Positions 17,922 to 27,569 of a stretch of DNA of 64,000 nucleotides are shown piece by piece. Source of the DNA: Sphingomonas flavescens (lineage in GTDB: Bacteria; Pseudomonadota; Alphaproteobacteria; Sphingomonadales; Sphingomonadaceae); the NCBI RefSeq assembly GCF_030866745.1, contig NZ_CP133016.1, positions 682,001-746,000 on the forward strand, given 5' to 3'. Below the pieces are notes generated by a model. The model was not told the origin of the DNA. It searched no databases and was given only the letters and a program-made list of their open reading frames with translations. Within the stretch, counting starts at the first letter, position 1, and each line of letters begins with the position of its first letter. Made by a program: the position numbers and the translations under genes.

Positions 17922-18893
17922 ATGGACTGGATACGCGACGCCGACATCGACCCAGCGGCCCTTAGCGGCAAGCGAGTAGCGATCATTGGCTACGGCAATC
18001 AGGGCCGGGCACAGGCGCTGAACCTGCGGGACAGCGGCGCTGAGGTCGCGATCGGCCTCCGGGAAGGCTCTGCCAGTCAGGCCGAAGCTGAAAGGGAGCA
18101 GCTGACGGTGCTTTCCTTGGCCGCCGCGGCGGCTTGGGCCGACGTCACCATGATGCTGGCGCCGGACGAGCATCATGCGGCGATTTACGGAGAGATTGCT
18201 CAATCGCTTCGAGAAGGCTCCGCGCTCGGCTTCAGCCACGGACTGTCGGTGCGGTTCGGGCTGATCTCGCCGCGCTACGACCTGGACGTCTTCCTCATCG
18301 CGCCAAAAGGGCCAGGAACCGCGCTGCGGTCGCTTTACTTAGACGGCAAAGGCATGATTGCCGCCTGGGCCGTGGCGCAAGACGCAAGCGGACGGGCGCG
18401 CGACATCGCTCTGGCTTACGGCGGGGCTATTGGCAGCGGCCGTGCCGGCCTTATCGCCACCAGCTTTGCCGAAGAAGCGGAAGCGGACCTGTTCAATGAA
18501 CAGGCGGTGGTATGGGGCGCCGTGCCCGAACTTCTGATCGCGGGCTATGAGACTTTGGTCGACGGTGGCTGTTCGCCCGAACTCGCCTATCTTGAATGCG
18601 TCGGCGAATTGAAGCTGCTCGCCGACCTGATCGAGGCGCGCGGCATTGCCGGCATGCGGGAAGCCATTTCGAACACGGCAGAATTGGGCGCGCTGCTGGG
18701 TGGCCGCCGGATTGTCGACAACGGCGTCCGCCAGCGCATGGCCGATATCCTCGCCGAGGTCCGTGCCGGCAAGTTCGCCGCAGCACTCACCGCCGAAGCG
18801 GGCGCTGGCTATCCCGCGTTGAACGCCGAACGGCGGGAAAACCTGTCGAGCGAGATCGAAAACACCCGCCGCCGGTTGAAGCCGGCCAGCTGA
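17922..18893 (+). CDS. ilvC: Ketol-acid reductoisomerase (divergent class I)
   Basis: 323 residues. Rossmann motif VAIIGYGNQGRAQALNL, FSHG, PKGPGTALR, metal-site residues in EADLFNEQAVVWG and ECVGELKLLADLI, and ISNTAELG near the C-terminus. These are the class I KARI landmarks, so the fold and metal site look intact. The N-terminus (MDWIRDADIDPAAL) lacks the usual VYYD start, and several loops differ from common sequences. It follows miaA by 9 nt. In related genomes as I recall them, ilvB and ilvN lie between miaA and ilvC; here they do not. It could be a specialised or relaxed paralogue. Confidence 0.85.
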   Translation: MDWIRDADIDPAALSGKRVAIIGYGNQGRAQALNLRDSGAEVAIGLREGSASQAEAEREQLTVLSLAAAAAWADVTMMLAPDEHHAAIYGEIAQSLREGSALGFSHGLSVRFGLISPRYDLDVFLIAPKGPGTALRSLYLDGKGMIAAWAVAQDASGRARDIALAYGGAIGSGRAGLIATSFAEEAEADLFNEQAVVWGAVPELLIAGYETLVDGGCSPELAYLECVGELKLLADLIEARGIAGMREAISNTAELGALLGGRRIVDNGVRQRMADILAEVRAGKFAAALTAEAGAGYPALNAERRENLSSEIENTRRRLKPAS

Positions 18894-19070
18894 TTATCCG
18901 ATTGCTTCCGGCACGGTGGACGCCACGCGCTCTCCAACGCTTGCCCGCTCGAGATAGACCAGTCGCATTCGGCGATGGGCTTCCGCGGCGTTCGGATCGG
19001 TCGCCGACGAGGCCCGCTCCTGCTCTTCAGCCGCTCGCTGTGCGAAATAGATGCGGTCTTCGGTCGCCAT
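18894..19070 (-). CDS. Small conserved-looking protein, 58 residues
   Basis: An ATG at 19070 with AAGGAG upstream opens a 58-codon frame: it begins MATEDRIYFAQRAAEEQERA, is strongly charged and helical, contains a HRRMRLVYLERA segment and ends EAIG. The TAA stop directly abuts the stop of the reductoisomerase gene on the other strand. The good ribosome-binding site and amphipathic composition argue that it is real. The function is unknown. Confidence 0.7.
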   Translation of the reverse strand: MATEDRIYFAQRAAEEQERASSATDPNAAEAHRRMRLVYLERASVGERVASTVPEAIG

Positions 19071-19132
19071 GACCCCGCTCCTTTAGTGCTTGCCCAATGC
19101 GGGCTTAGCACAGGAGCAGGGCAAATCCTACC

Positions 19133-19678
19133 TCAGGCAGGGACCTTGCCGGCCTGCCGGGCGCGATCGATCGCCTCAACCAGAATGCGCGCTGCATCCG
19201 CTGCATCACCCCACTTCCCGATGCGCACCCATTTGTCCTGCTCCAGGTCCTTGTAGTGGGTGAAGAAGTGCTCGATTTGCTGCAGTACGATCGAGGGCAG
19301 ATCCTGCCGCTCCCCAACGTCCGCGTAATAAGGGAACGTCGTGTCGACCGGCACGCAGATGAGCTTCTCATCGCCGCCGTGCTCGTCCTCGAGGTTGAGG
19401 ACGCCGATCGGCCGGGCGCGGACGACGCAGCCAGGGACGAATGGCGAGCGCGCGATGACCAGCGCGTCGAGCGGATCGCCGTCCGGCGACAGCGTATGCG
19501 GCACGAAGCCGTAATTCGCCGGATAGCGCATTGGCGTGTGCAGGATGCGGTCGACGAACAAGGCGCCGGACTTCTTGTCGAATTCGTACTTCACCGGTTC
19601 CCCGCCGACGGGGACTTCGATGACGACGTTGATGTTTTCAGGCGGGTTATCGCCAGTCGGAATGAGATCGATGTTCAT
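19133..19678 (-). CDS. ppa: Inorganic pyrophosphatase, family I
   Basis: 181 residues from the ATG at 19678. Hydrolyses pyrophosphate in the cytosol. Signature DGDPLDALVIA, plus EVPVGGEPVKYEFDKKSG, RYPANYGFVPHTL and the C-terminal FFTHYKDLEQDKWVRIGKWG. A longer open frame upstream lies inside crcB and is not protein-like. The crcB stop is 10 nt upstream, so the two genes are probably co-transcribed. Confidence 0.96.
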   Translation of the reverse strand: MNIDLIPTGDNPPENINVVIEVPVGGEPVKYEFDKKSGALFVDRILHTPMRYPANYGFVPHTLSPDGDPLDALVIARSPFVPGCVVRARPIGVLNLEDEHGGDEKLICVPVDTTFPYYADVGERQDLPSIVLQQIEHFFTHYKDLEQDKWVRIGKWGDAADAARILVEAIDRARQAGKVPA

Positions 19679-19688
19679 GAGTGCAATC

Positions 19689-20069
19689 TTAAGGGAAGGG
19701 CCAGCCCCTAGCGGCGGCAAGCCCCACGAACAATGCCGAAACGCTGGCGATGACCGATCCCAAAGCATAGCCCGCCGCCAAGCCATAGGCATGGCGCTCG
19801 ATCAGCAGCGCAGCGTCCAGCGAGAAGGCGGAGAAGGTGGTAAAGCCGCCCAAGAGACCCGTGGTCAGGAACAGGCGCAGGTGCTGGTCGGTGCCCGGGC
19901 GGATCGCGAAATATCCGGCGAGCAAACCCATCGCGAATGAGCCAAGGATGTTGACGATCAGCGTGCCGGCAGGAAAGCCGAGGCCGAACAGGCGAGCAGC
20001 CCCGACATTTACGCCATGGCGGAGGGCGCCGCCGATGCCCGCGCCTAGAAACACAACCAGAAAGAGCAT
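19689..20069 (-). CDS. crcB: Fluoride exporter CrcB/Fluc
   Basis: 126 residues, four predicted transmembrane helices. Fluc hallmarks: GGALRHGVN, TLIVNILGSFAMGLL with the conserved Asn, and TTGLLGGFTTFSAFSLD. It acts as an antiparallel dimeric fluoride channel. I looked for a fluoride riboswitch in the ~60 nt upstream and found none. Confidence 0.93.
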   Translation of the reverse strand: MLFLVVFLGAGIGGALRHGVNVGAARLFGLGFPAGTLIVNILGSFAMGLLAGYFAIRPGTDQHLRLFLTTGLLGGFTTFSAFSLDAALLIERHAYGLAAGYALGSVIASVSALFVGLAAARGWPFP

Positions 20070-20127
20070 AAGTCCGACCGCTCGATAAGTTCACCACCAT
20101 AGTGATGCCACTGCGGCGGACGCTTGG

Positions 20128-20385
20128 CTATTCGTCCTCGTCAGGCCCCTTATCCTGATCGCCCATCCTCCCAAGGTCGCTCTGGCCGCCATGACCCATG
20201 AAGGTATTCTGCGGATCGGCGTTGTCCGGATCATTGTGCGGACTGGGGTAAGCGCCGCCGCCAAATGGCCCCGGATTGGTCGCCATATCCGGGCGATCCG
20301 CGCTGGGCGTGTCTTTCTCTTCCGCCAGCTCCTCGCCAAGCCCGTCGGATCCCGACGCCTGCATCGGCTTTTTGTCGTCACTCAT
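20128..20385 (-). CDS. Small acidic disordered protein
   Basis: 85 residues from the ATG at 20385, which has AAGGAG upstream. The composition is rich in Asp, Glu, Gly and Pro (DKGPDEDE at the end; NPGPFGGGAYPSPHNDPDNA in the middle), with no predicted membrane segment. It looks intrinsically disordered. Small proteins of this kind are common in Sphingomonadales, but I cannot name a function. Confidence 0.6.
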   Translation of the reverse strand: MSDDKKPMQASGSDGLGEELAEEKDTPSADRPDMATNPGPFGGGAYPSPHNDPDNADPQNTFMGHGGQSDLGRMGDQDKGPDEDE

Positions 20386-20482
20386 GTCGCGCTCCTTCGG
20401 CCAGTCAAAAGGCGTGAGGACCAAATGTTCCGCAGAGTAACATCCGTTGAGCCTTCCCGCTGCCCCAGCGAGTTATGCGCAT

Positions 20483-21319
20483 ATGGCCGACCGCGAGCAG
20501 ATGATCCGCAAGGAAAAGCAAGGATCTCCATTGTCCAATCGGGAGATCGAAGAAGCCGACGAGCGATCGAGCACCTCCGCGAAGGTGGTTCATGAAGCAA
20601 TTAGGCTGGAAGGCACCGAGGAGCTTGAGCGACATTCCTCATCAGTCGCCTGGTCGGGCCTTGCCGCCGGTTTGACCATCGGCACTTCGATGCTCGGACA
20701 GGGCGTGCTAATGGCCGCCTTACCGGACACGCCATGGCGACCCCTCGTCGCGGCCTTTGGGTACGCGCTCGGCTTCATCTTCGTCACGATGGGCCGACAA
20801 CAGCTGTTTACCGAGACGACGCTGACGGCCATGCTCCCAGCGCTCCATGGCTCGCATTCCCTCTCGGCGGTCGGCCGCTATTGGGCCGTGGTGTTCGCAG
20901 CGAATATCCTGGGGACGACCTTGTTTGCCGCCGCGATGACGATGCCGCACCTCCTGAAACCGGAATATCTGCAGTCGATGACGGACCTCGGCGTGAAGGC
21001 AGTCGAGCCGGGCTTTGTGGCCGTGTTGGCCAAGGCGATCGTCGCCGGATGGCTTATCGCGCTCATGGTCTGGCTGATGCCGGCGGCGGGAGCAGCACGC
21101 ATTCTGGTCATCGTCGCGGTAACCTGGCTGATCTCGGCCGGTGAATTCAGTCACGTGATCGCAGGCTCCGCCGAGACCGCGCTTGCCGCAATGCGGGGGG
21201 CGATCGGGAGGTCCGACTATGCGATGCGCTTCCTAATTCCCGCGTTCCTTGGAAACTCGATCGGCGGTGTGGTGTTCGTCGCACTGCTGAACCATGCTCA
21301 GGTGCGCAAGGAAGTCTGA
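20483..21319 (+). CDS. Formate/nitrite transporter family protein
   Basis: About 278 residues from the ATG at 20483; an in-frame TTG at 20447 is the alternative. A charged cytosolic N-terminus is followed by six membrane helices. FNT features include AGLTIGTSMLGQGVL, FVTMGRQQLFTETTLTAMLP and WAVVFAANILGTTL. It belongs to the YfdC-like branch with a longer N-terminus rather than to FocA proper. Substrate uncertain (small monovalent anions). Confidence 0.85.
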   Translation: MADREQMIRKEKQGSPLSNREIEEADERSSTSAKVVHEAIRLEGTEELERHSSSVAWSGLAAGLTIGTSMLGQGVLMAALPDTPWRPLVAAFGYALGFIFVTMGRQQLFTETTLTAMLPALHGSHSLSAVGRYWAVVFAANILGTTLFAAAMTMPHLLKPEYLQSMTDLGVKAVEPGFVAVLAKAIVAGWLIALMVWLMPAAGAARILVIVAVTWLISAGEFSHVIAGSAETALAAMRGAIGRSDYAMRFLIPAFLGNSIGGVVFVALLNHAQVRKEV

Positions 21320-21326
21320 CGGCTGA

Positions 21327-23066
21327 CTATTTCCGGCCGAACAGTTTCTCGATTTCGCCGTGGCCCAGCTTTACCCACGTGGGGCGGCCGTGATTGCACT
21401 GGCCGGAGCGCGGCGTGACTTCCATTTCGCGAAGCAAGGCATTCATCTCGGGGACCGAGAGGATGCGGCCGGCGCGAACGGAGCCATGGCATGCGATCGT
21501 CGCGGCGACGAGGTCCAGCTTGTCCCGCAGGCTGAGCGGGCCGCCCAGCTCCGCGATTTCCGCGGCAAGGTCGGCGAGAAGTCCCGCAGCATCCGTCTTG
21601 CCGAGCGCCGCTGGGACGGCGCGGACGAGCATGGTCGAAGGACCGAACCGCTCAAGATCGAGCCCCATGCCGCCGAGCTCCCCGGCGGCAGCTTCGAGAC
21701 GGTCGCAATCGGGTTCGTCGAGCTCGACGACCTCGGGCAGCAGCAGCGCCTGCCGCGCGACCGCGCCACCTTCCCGCGCCGCGCGCATCCGTTCGAGAAC
21801 GAGCCGTTCGTGAGCCGCATGCTGGTCGACGATGATCAGACCGTCTTCGGCTTCGGCGACGATGTAGGTCGCGGCCACCTGTCCCCGCGCAACGCCAAGC
21901 GGAAAGTCGCGGACCGGTTCGACCGCCGATTCGGCGCGGGCCTGCGGAACGAAGGTCAACGGTTCGAAGCTCCGCTGTTCCTCGCGAACGCATGGAACGC
22001 CGAGGCTGAGGCCTGGCTCCGGCGTGTAGCTGTTGCTGCTCGTCCACATAACCGGCGCGGCGGCCTGCTCTCGCGCAGCGCTGCGCTGACTTTCCTCGTC
22101 GAGCGCACGGCGGAGGCCGCCGACGATGAGACCACGAATGGCGGCGGGATCGCGGAAACGCACCTCGGTTTTCGCCGGGTGCACGTTGACGTCCACTTCG
22201 TCGAGCGGAACGTCGAGGAACAGGGCGGCGATCGGGTGCCGGTCACGGGCGATCAGGTCGCGATATGCCGCGCGCAAAGCGCCGACAAGCAGGCGATCCT
22301 TCACCGGCCGCGAATTGACGAACAGATATTGCTGGTCGGCGACGCCGCGATTGAAGGTCGGCAGGCTGATCACGCCGCTAAGGGACACGCCGTCACGGAC
22401 GCACTCGATCCCAACGCCATGGCGGTCGAGCTCATGGCTTAGCAGCTCAGCTACGCGGGTCGGCGCATCGGCCGCCTGCAGCGTCAGGATGCGGCGGCCA
22501 TCATGCTCCAACGTGAACCCGACATCGCTGCGAGCCATCGCGAGGCGGCGGATTGCGTCGAGGCAGGCGGCATATTCGGCCCGCGGGCTGCGGAGGAACT
22601 TGCGGCGGGCGGGCACCTTGTCGAACAGGCCTTCGACGCGGATGCGCGTCCCAGGCGGAAGTGCCGCCGGCCCTTCCCCGCCTGGTTCGCCATGATCGAT
22701 GACGATGCGCCAACCGTCCCTCCCGCGCGGCCGGCTTTCCAGGGTCAATCGCGAGACGCTGGCGATGGACGGCAGCGCCTCGCCCCGGAAGCCGAAGCTT
22801 TCGATGCGGTCGATCGCATCGGTCGACAGCTTGGACGTTGCGTGACGCTCAAGCGCCAGCCGCATTTCGTCCGGCGTCATGCCCGATCCGTCGTCGGTCA
22901 CTTCGATGAGTTCGAGGCCACCCGCCTGCAGGCGGACCGAAACCTGCCGCGCCCCGGCGTCGAGCGAGTTTTCCACAAGTTCTTTAAGCGCGCTGGCGGG
23001 GCGTTCCACCACCTCGCCGGCGGCGATGCGGTTGACGAGTTCCGGGGGCAGCCTTCTTATTGACAT
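21327..23066 (-). CDS. mutL: DNA mismatch repair protein MutL
   Basis: About 579 residues from the ATG at 23066 (GGAA upstream); an ATG three codons earlier is possible. The GHKL ATPase N-terminus shows VNRIAAGEVVERPASALKE, ENSLDAGA, DDGSGM and GFRGEALPSIASVS. The C-terminal dimerisation domain ends RPTWVKLGHGEIEKLFGRK. I do not see the DQHAxxER-type endonuclease motif in an extended form; DQHAAHERLVLERM is present at the start of the C-terminal domain and ACHGSVRAGR near its end, as in MutL with potential endonuclease function. It converges with the FNT gene, 7 nt apart. Confidence 0.96.
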   Translation of the reverse strand: MSIRRLPPELVNRIAAGEVVERPASALKELVENSLDAGARQVSVRLQAGGLELIEVTDDGSGMTPDEMRLALERHATSKLSTDAIDRIESFGFRGEALPSIASVSRLTLESRPRGRDGWRIVIDHGEPGGEGPAALPPGTRIRVEGLFDKVPARRKFLRSPRAEYAACLDAIRRLAMARSDVGFTLEHDGRRILTLQAADAPTRVAELLSHELDRHGVGIECVRDGVSLSGVISLPTFNRGVADQQYLFVNSRPVKDRLLVGALRAAYRDLIARDRHPIAALFLDVPLDEVDVNVHPAKTEVRFRDPAAIRGLIVGGLRRALDEESQRSAAREQAAAPVMWTSSNSYTPEPGLSLGVPCVREEQRSFEPLTFVPQARAESAVEPVRDFPLGVARGQVAATYIVAEAEDGLIIVDQHAAHERLVLERMRAAREGGAVARQALLLPEVVELDEPDCDRLEAAAGELGGMGLDLERFGPSTMLVRAVPAALGKTDAAGLLADLAAEIAELGGPLSLRDKLDLVAATIACHGSVRAGRILSVPEMNALLREMEVTPRSGQCNHGRPTWVKLGHGEIEKLFGRK

Positions 23067-23165
23067 GTTAACCATTCCTAGCCCATTCGGAACGCGCCGG
23101 CGAAGTCCTGATTTTTCGCGGAAATTCAGGGCGCATTCAACGGGTTGGGGTGAATCATAACTTAA

Positions 23166-24263
<1,098 letters not shown>

Positions 24264-24277
24264 CGAAAGTCTAGGCG

Positions 24278-25156
24278 GTGGCGACCGCGCGTCCCGGCTG
24301 GTCGCGTCGCGCCCAATACGGGCTGTTCATCAGCTTTCTCGCGGTGATGGCCGGCATCATCGTCGGCTTGATTCTGCTCGTCCTGTCGCTCGTTGCACCC
24401 CAGCAATTCGACCGCGTGCGAGGCGTCGCCCTGGATGTGACCGGGCCGATCTCCGGCGCCTTGCATGAGGTCACCGCCACGGCGGGAGGAATCTTCACGG
24501 GCGCTGGAAATTACTGGGACGCCGCGAGCCAGAACGCGAAACTGAAGCGCGAGCGCACGGCCATGCTTCAGCGAATGGTCGAAGCCAAGGCGATCTTCCA
24601 GGAGAACCAGCAGCTCAAGGCGACGCTGCAACTGCGGGAGCGGGAGCGGACGACCCTCGCGACCGGACGCATCGTTGGCTCGTCGTTCAACAGTCCGCGC
24701 CGTTTCGCGATCCTGTCGGCAGGAACCAGCGACGGGGTCCGGATCGGCATGCCGGTTCGATCGCCGAGCGGGCTGGTCGGGCGGATCATTGATGCCGGCA
24801 CCCTCGCCTCGCGCGTACTGCTTATTTCGGATCGGTCGAACATCATCCCGGCAAGGATGCTCCGCGGCGGCATACCCGTCATCGCGCAGGGTCGCGGCGA
24901 CGGGACAATCAGCGTTCGCCCGCTCGAGGTTGGCCGCAACCCCTTCAAGCGCGGTGACATCATCATCACCTCCGGCACCGGCGGACTGTACCCCCCGCTG
25001 GTTCCAATTGCGCGCGTGGTGAAGCTCGATGACGATGGCGCAATCGCGCTGCCACTTGCGGATCCATCGACGACGAGCTTCGCGATCGTTGAGCCGCCCT
25101 TCGAACCCGAAGCGGTCGCCGCTGAAAGCGCGGGCGCCGAGCCGGAGGCGCCTTGA
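24278..25156 (+). CDS. mreC: Rod shape-determining protein MreC
   Basis: 292 residues, GTG start. One N-terminal membrane helix (GLFISFLAVMAGIIVGLILLV in part), a coiled coil around residues 85-120 (LKRERTAMLQRMVEAKAIFQ), then beta-rich domains with GRIVGSSFNSPRRFAILSAG and GDIIITSGTGGLYPP. It is a periplasmic scaffold that activates PBP2. Its stop overlaps the mreD start (TGATG). Confidence 0.94.
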   Translation: MATARPGWSRRAQYGLFISFLAVMAGIIVGLILLVLSLVAPQQFDRVRGVALDVTGPISGALHEVTATAGGIFTGAGNYWDAASQNAKLKRERTAMLQRMVEAKAIFQENQQLKATLQLRERERTTLATGRIVGSSFNSPRRFAILSAGTSDGVRIGMPVRSPSGLVGRIIDAGTLASRVLLISDRSNIIPARMLRGGIPVIAQGRGDGTISVRPLEVGRNPFKRGDIIITSGTGGLYPPLVPIARVVKLDDDGAIALPLADPSTTSFAIVEPPFEPEAVAAESAGAEPEAP

Positions 25157-25680
25157 TGGTTCGCTCCGCCCTCGGACCTGCACCGGGTAAGCTTGGCCGG
25201 CAGCCATCGCCGTTTGCTGCCTACCTGCCTGCAGTCACCGTCGTCGCCGCATCGCTGCTAGCGGCCCTGCCAATCGTCTCCACTAATGGATGGTATCCGG
25301 ATTTCGGCTACCTCCTCTTTATCAGCTGGCGCCTGCTACGCGCCGACCCCTGGCCGCCCTGGTGGGCGGCGCCGCTCGGCTTCGTCAACGACCTGTTCAC
25401 CGGAAATCCGATAGGATTGTCGGTGGCATTGTGGAGCGCGACGATGCTGGCGCTCGACTTGATCGACCGCCGCACGATGTGGCGTGACTATTGGATCGAA
25501 TGGGTGCTGGCAGCGGTGCTGATCGCAATTGACCAATGGCTGCAGTGGCGCGTCGCCAAGATCGTCGGCGGTGAGCCGGATTTCATCCAGATGGTCCCGC
25601 CCCTTATCATCTCCATCTGCATTTTTCCCGCAGTCGCATGGCTGGTCGCCCGAGCGGACCGTTGGAGGCTGGGCCGGTGA
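25156..25680 (+). CDS. mreD: Rod shape-determining protein MreD
   Basis: 174 residues, five or six membrane helices. It contains GYLLFISWRLLR, PWWAAPLGFVNDLFTGNPIG and a C-terminal FPAVAWLVARADRW. The assignment rests on hydrophobicity, the DLFTGNPIG motif and its place between mreC and mrdA. The ATG at 25156 overlaps the mreC stop. Confidence 0.9.
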   Translation: MVRSALGPAPGKLGRQPSPFAAYLPAVTVVAASLLAALPIVSTNGWYPDFGYLLFISWRLLRADPWPPWWAAPLGFVNDLFTGNPIGLSVALWSATMLALDLIDRRTMWRDYWIEWVLAAVLIAIDQWLQWRVAKIVGGEPDFIQMVPPLIISICIFPAVAWLVARADRWRLGR

Positions 25681-27569
25681 AGCACGTGCGGTTCACCAAC
25701 GCGCATCAGTCGATCACCTTCTCCAGGCGAATGATGTTGCTGGGCGGAGCGCAAGTGGCTGTCGGCGGAATGCTGATCGGCCGCATGGGGTGGCTCGCCG
25801 TCGCCCAGAACGAAAAGTACCAGTTGCTCAGCGAGAGCAATCGCGTCCAGCTGATCCCGGTCCCGCCGCGGCGTGGCTGGATCATCGACCGCAACGGCAA
25901 GCCGATCGCCATCAACCGCTCAAGCTTCCGTGTGGACATCATCCCGCAGCAACTCGAAAAAGACCGGGATGTCGTGGGGGAACTCGCGAAACTCATCTCG
26001 CTAACCGAGGATGACGTCGGGCGCATCCGCCGTGAGCTTGAGGAATCGCGCGGCTTCCGGCCCGTGTCCGTCGCTGACAACATCTCTTATGAGAAATATG
26101 CGGCGGTGACTGTTCGCCTGCCCGATCTGCCGGGAGTGCAGGCGACGCGTGGCTATTCACGTTACTATCCCGACGGGCCCGCCGTGGCGCACCTGCTGGG
26201 CTATGTCGGAACGGCAAATGCCAAGGAATATGAAGCTGAGGACAAGAACCCACTACTCATCATCCCGGGCTTCAAGATCGGCAAGCAAGGCCTGGAAAAA
26301 GTTCTGGAGCCCTACCTCCGCGGGACGCCAGGCGGGCAGCGCGTCGAGGTCACGGCGCGGGGAAAGCTCGTCAAGGAACTTGATCCCAAGCCTGATCGGA
26401 GCGGTCAGACAGTTCAGCTGACCATCGACCAGGGGCTCCAGCAATATGCCGCACGCCGCATGGGCGATCAGTCGGGCGCTTTGGTGGCCATGGACGTTGC
26501 CAGCGGCGACATGCTGGCCTTCGTCTCCATGCCGGCGTTCGATCCGAACAGTTTCAGCGAAGGCATTGGGCAAACCGAGTGGAAGATGCTCTCGGCCAAC
26601 GACCACATCCCCTTGCTGAACAAGGTCTCGCAGGGCCTTTACCCGTCCGGATCCACGATCAAGCCGGCGATGGCGCTCGCGTTTCTGCAGCAAGGGATCG
26701 ATCCGAAACGCCGGGTTGTTTGCCCAGGCGGCTATCAGATCGGGAACCGCTACTTCCGCTGCGACGCGGTCCACGGATCAATGGACATGCATTCGGCGAT
26801 CGAGCGAAGCTGCAACACCTATTTCTGGGCCACCGGCCTGATCACGGATCCGGAAAAGACCACCGAGATGGTCAATACGCTGGGCTATGGGCAGCAATTT
26901 GACCTCCCGCTTCCTAGCCAGCGGTTTGGCACCATGCCCAGCCCGAAGTGGCTGGAGAAGAAATATCACCGCAAGTGGCAGGGTTATGACTCGGCCAATA
27001 CGTCGATTGGCCAGGGATACGTCCTGATCAATCCGCTGCAACTTGCCGTAATGCCGGCGCGCCTGGCTGCCGGGAAGCTGCTGCAGCCGCGTCTTCTGAT
27101 GGGGCAGAAAACGAACCCGGCGCCGGACATCAACGCCGATCCGAAGCATCTGGAAATCATTCGCAGCGCCATGGCCGCCGTGGTCAATGGCAGCGGTACG
27201 GCGGTGGCTTCAAAGCTCCCTCTCGACGGGGTGTTGATGGCCGGCAAGACCGGAACGGCCCAGGTGTTCCGCCTTGGCGAGCGCGGGCATCAGGGTGCCT
27301 GGGCGCTGCGCGACCATGCGTTGTTCATTGCCTTCGCGCCCGCCGACAAGCCGCGCTACGCCATCGGCTGCATCATCGAGCACGGCGGCTTCGGGGCGTC
27401 GGCGGCGGCCCCGATCGTGCGCGACACGATGACCTACCTCTTCGACCAGCAGAAAGCCTGGGCAGCGCTCGAGCCGCTGGAAAAGCAGTGGGGCGGTACG
27501 CTGGCCGAGCGAAATGCGCGGCAGCTCGCGGCGTTCAAGGCGGTCTCGCAAGCCGCAAAGCCCGCATGA
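25677..27569 (+). CDS. mrdA: Penicillin-binding protein 2 (elongasome transpeptidase)
   Basis: 630 residues from the GTG at 25677, chosen because GGAGG lies 8 nt upstream and the codon overlaps the mreD stop (GTGA). One N-terminal membrane helix, a pedestal domain (RRGWIIDRNGKPIAIN), then the transpeptidase domain: active-site YPSGSTIKPAMA, SxN motif ERSCNTYFWATG and KTG motif MAGKTGTAQVF. It crosslinks peptidoglycan during lateral growth. Confidence 0.96.
   Translation: MKHVRFTNAHQSITFSRRMMLLGGAQVAVGGMLIGRMGWLAVAQNEKYQLLSESNRVQLIPVPPRRGWIIDRNGKPIAINRSSFRVDIIPQQLEKDRDVVGELAKLISLTEDDVGRIRRELEESRGFRPVSVADNISYEKYAAVTVRLPDLPGVQATRGYSRYYPDGPAVAHLLGYVGTANAKEYEAEDKNPLLIIPGFKIGKQGLEKVLEPYLRGTPGGQRVEVTARGKLVKELDPKPDRSGQTVQLTIDQGLQQYAARRMGDQSGALVAMDVASGDMLAFVSMPAFDPNSFSEGIGQTEWKMLSANDHIPLLNKVSQGLYPSGSTIKPAMALAFLQQGIDPKRRVVCPGGYQIGNRYFRCDAVHGSMDMHSAIERSCNTYFWATGLITDPEKTTEMVNTLGYGQQFDLPLPSQRFGTMPSPKWLEKKYHRKWQGYDSANTSIGQGYVLINPLQLAVMPARLAAGKLLQPRLLMGQKTNPAPDINADPKHLEIIRSAMAAVVNGSGTAVASKLPLDGVLMAGKTGTAQVFRLGERGHQGAWALRDHALFIAFAPADKPRYAIGCIIEHGGFGASAAAPIVRDTMTYLFDQQKAWAALEPLEKQWGGTLAERNARQLAAFKAVSQAAKPA

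Noticed and set aside
20070..20127. Fluoride riboswitch upstream of crcB
   Set aside because: The short gap does not show the conserved crcB-motif pseudoknot segments.
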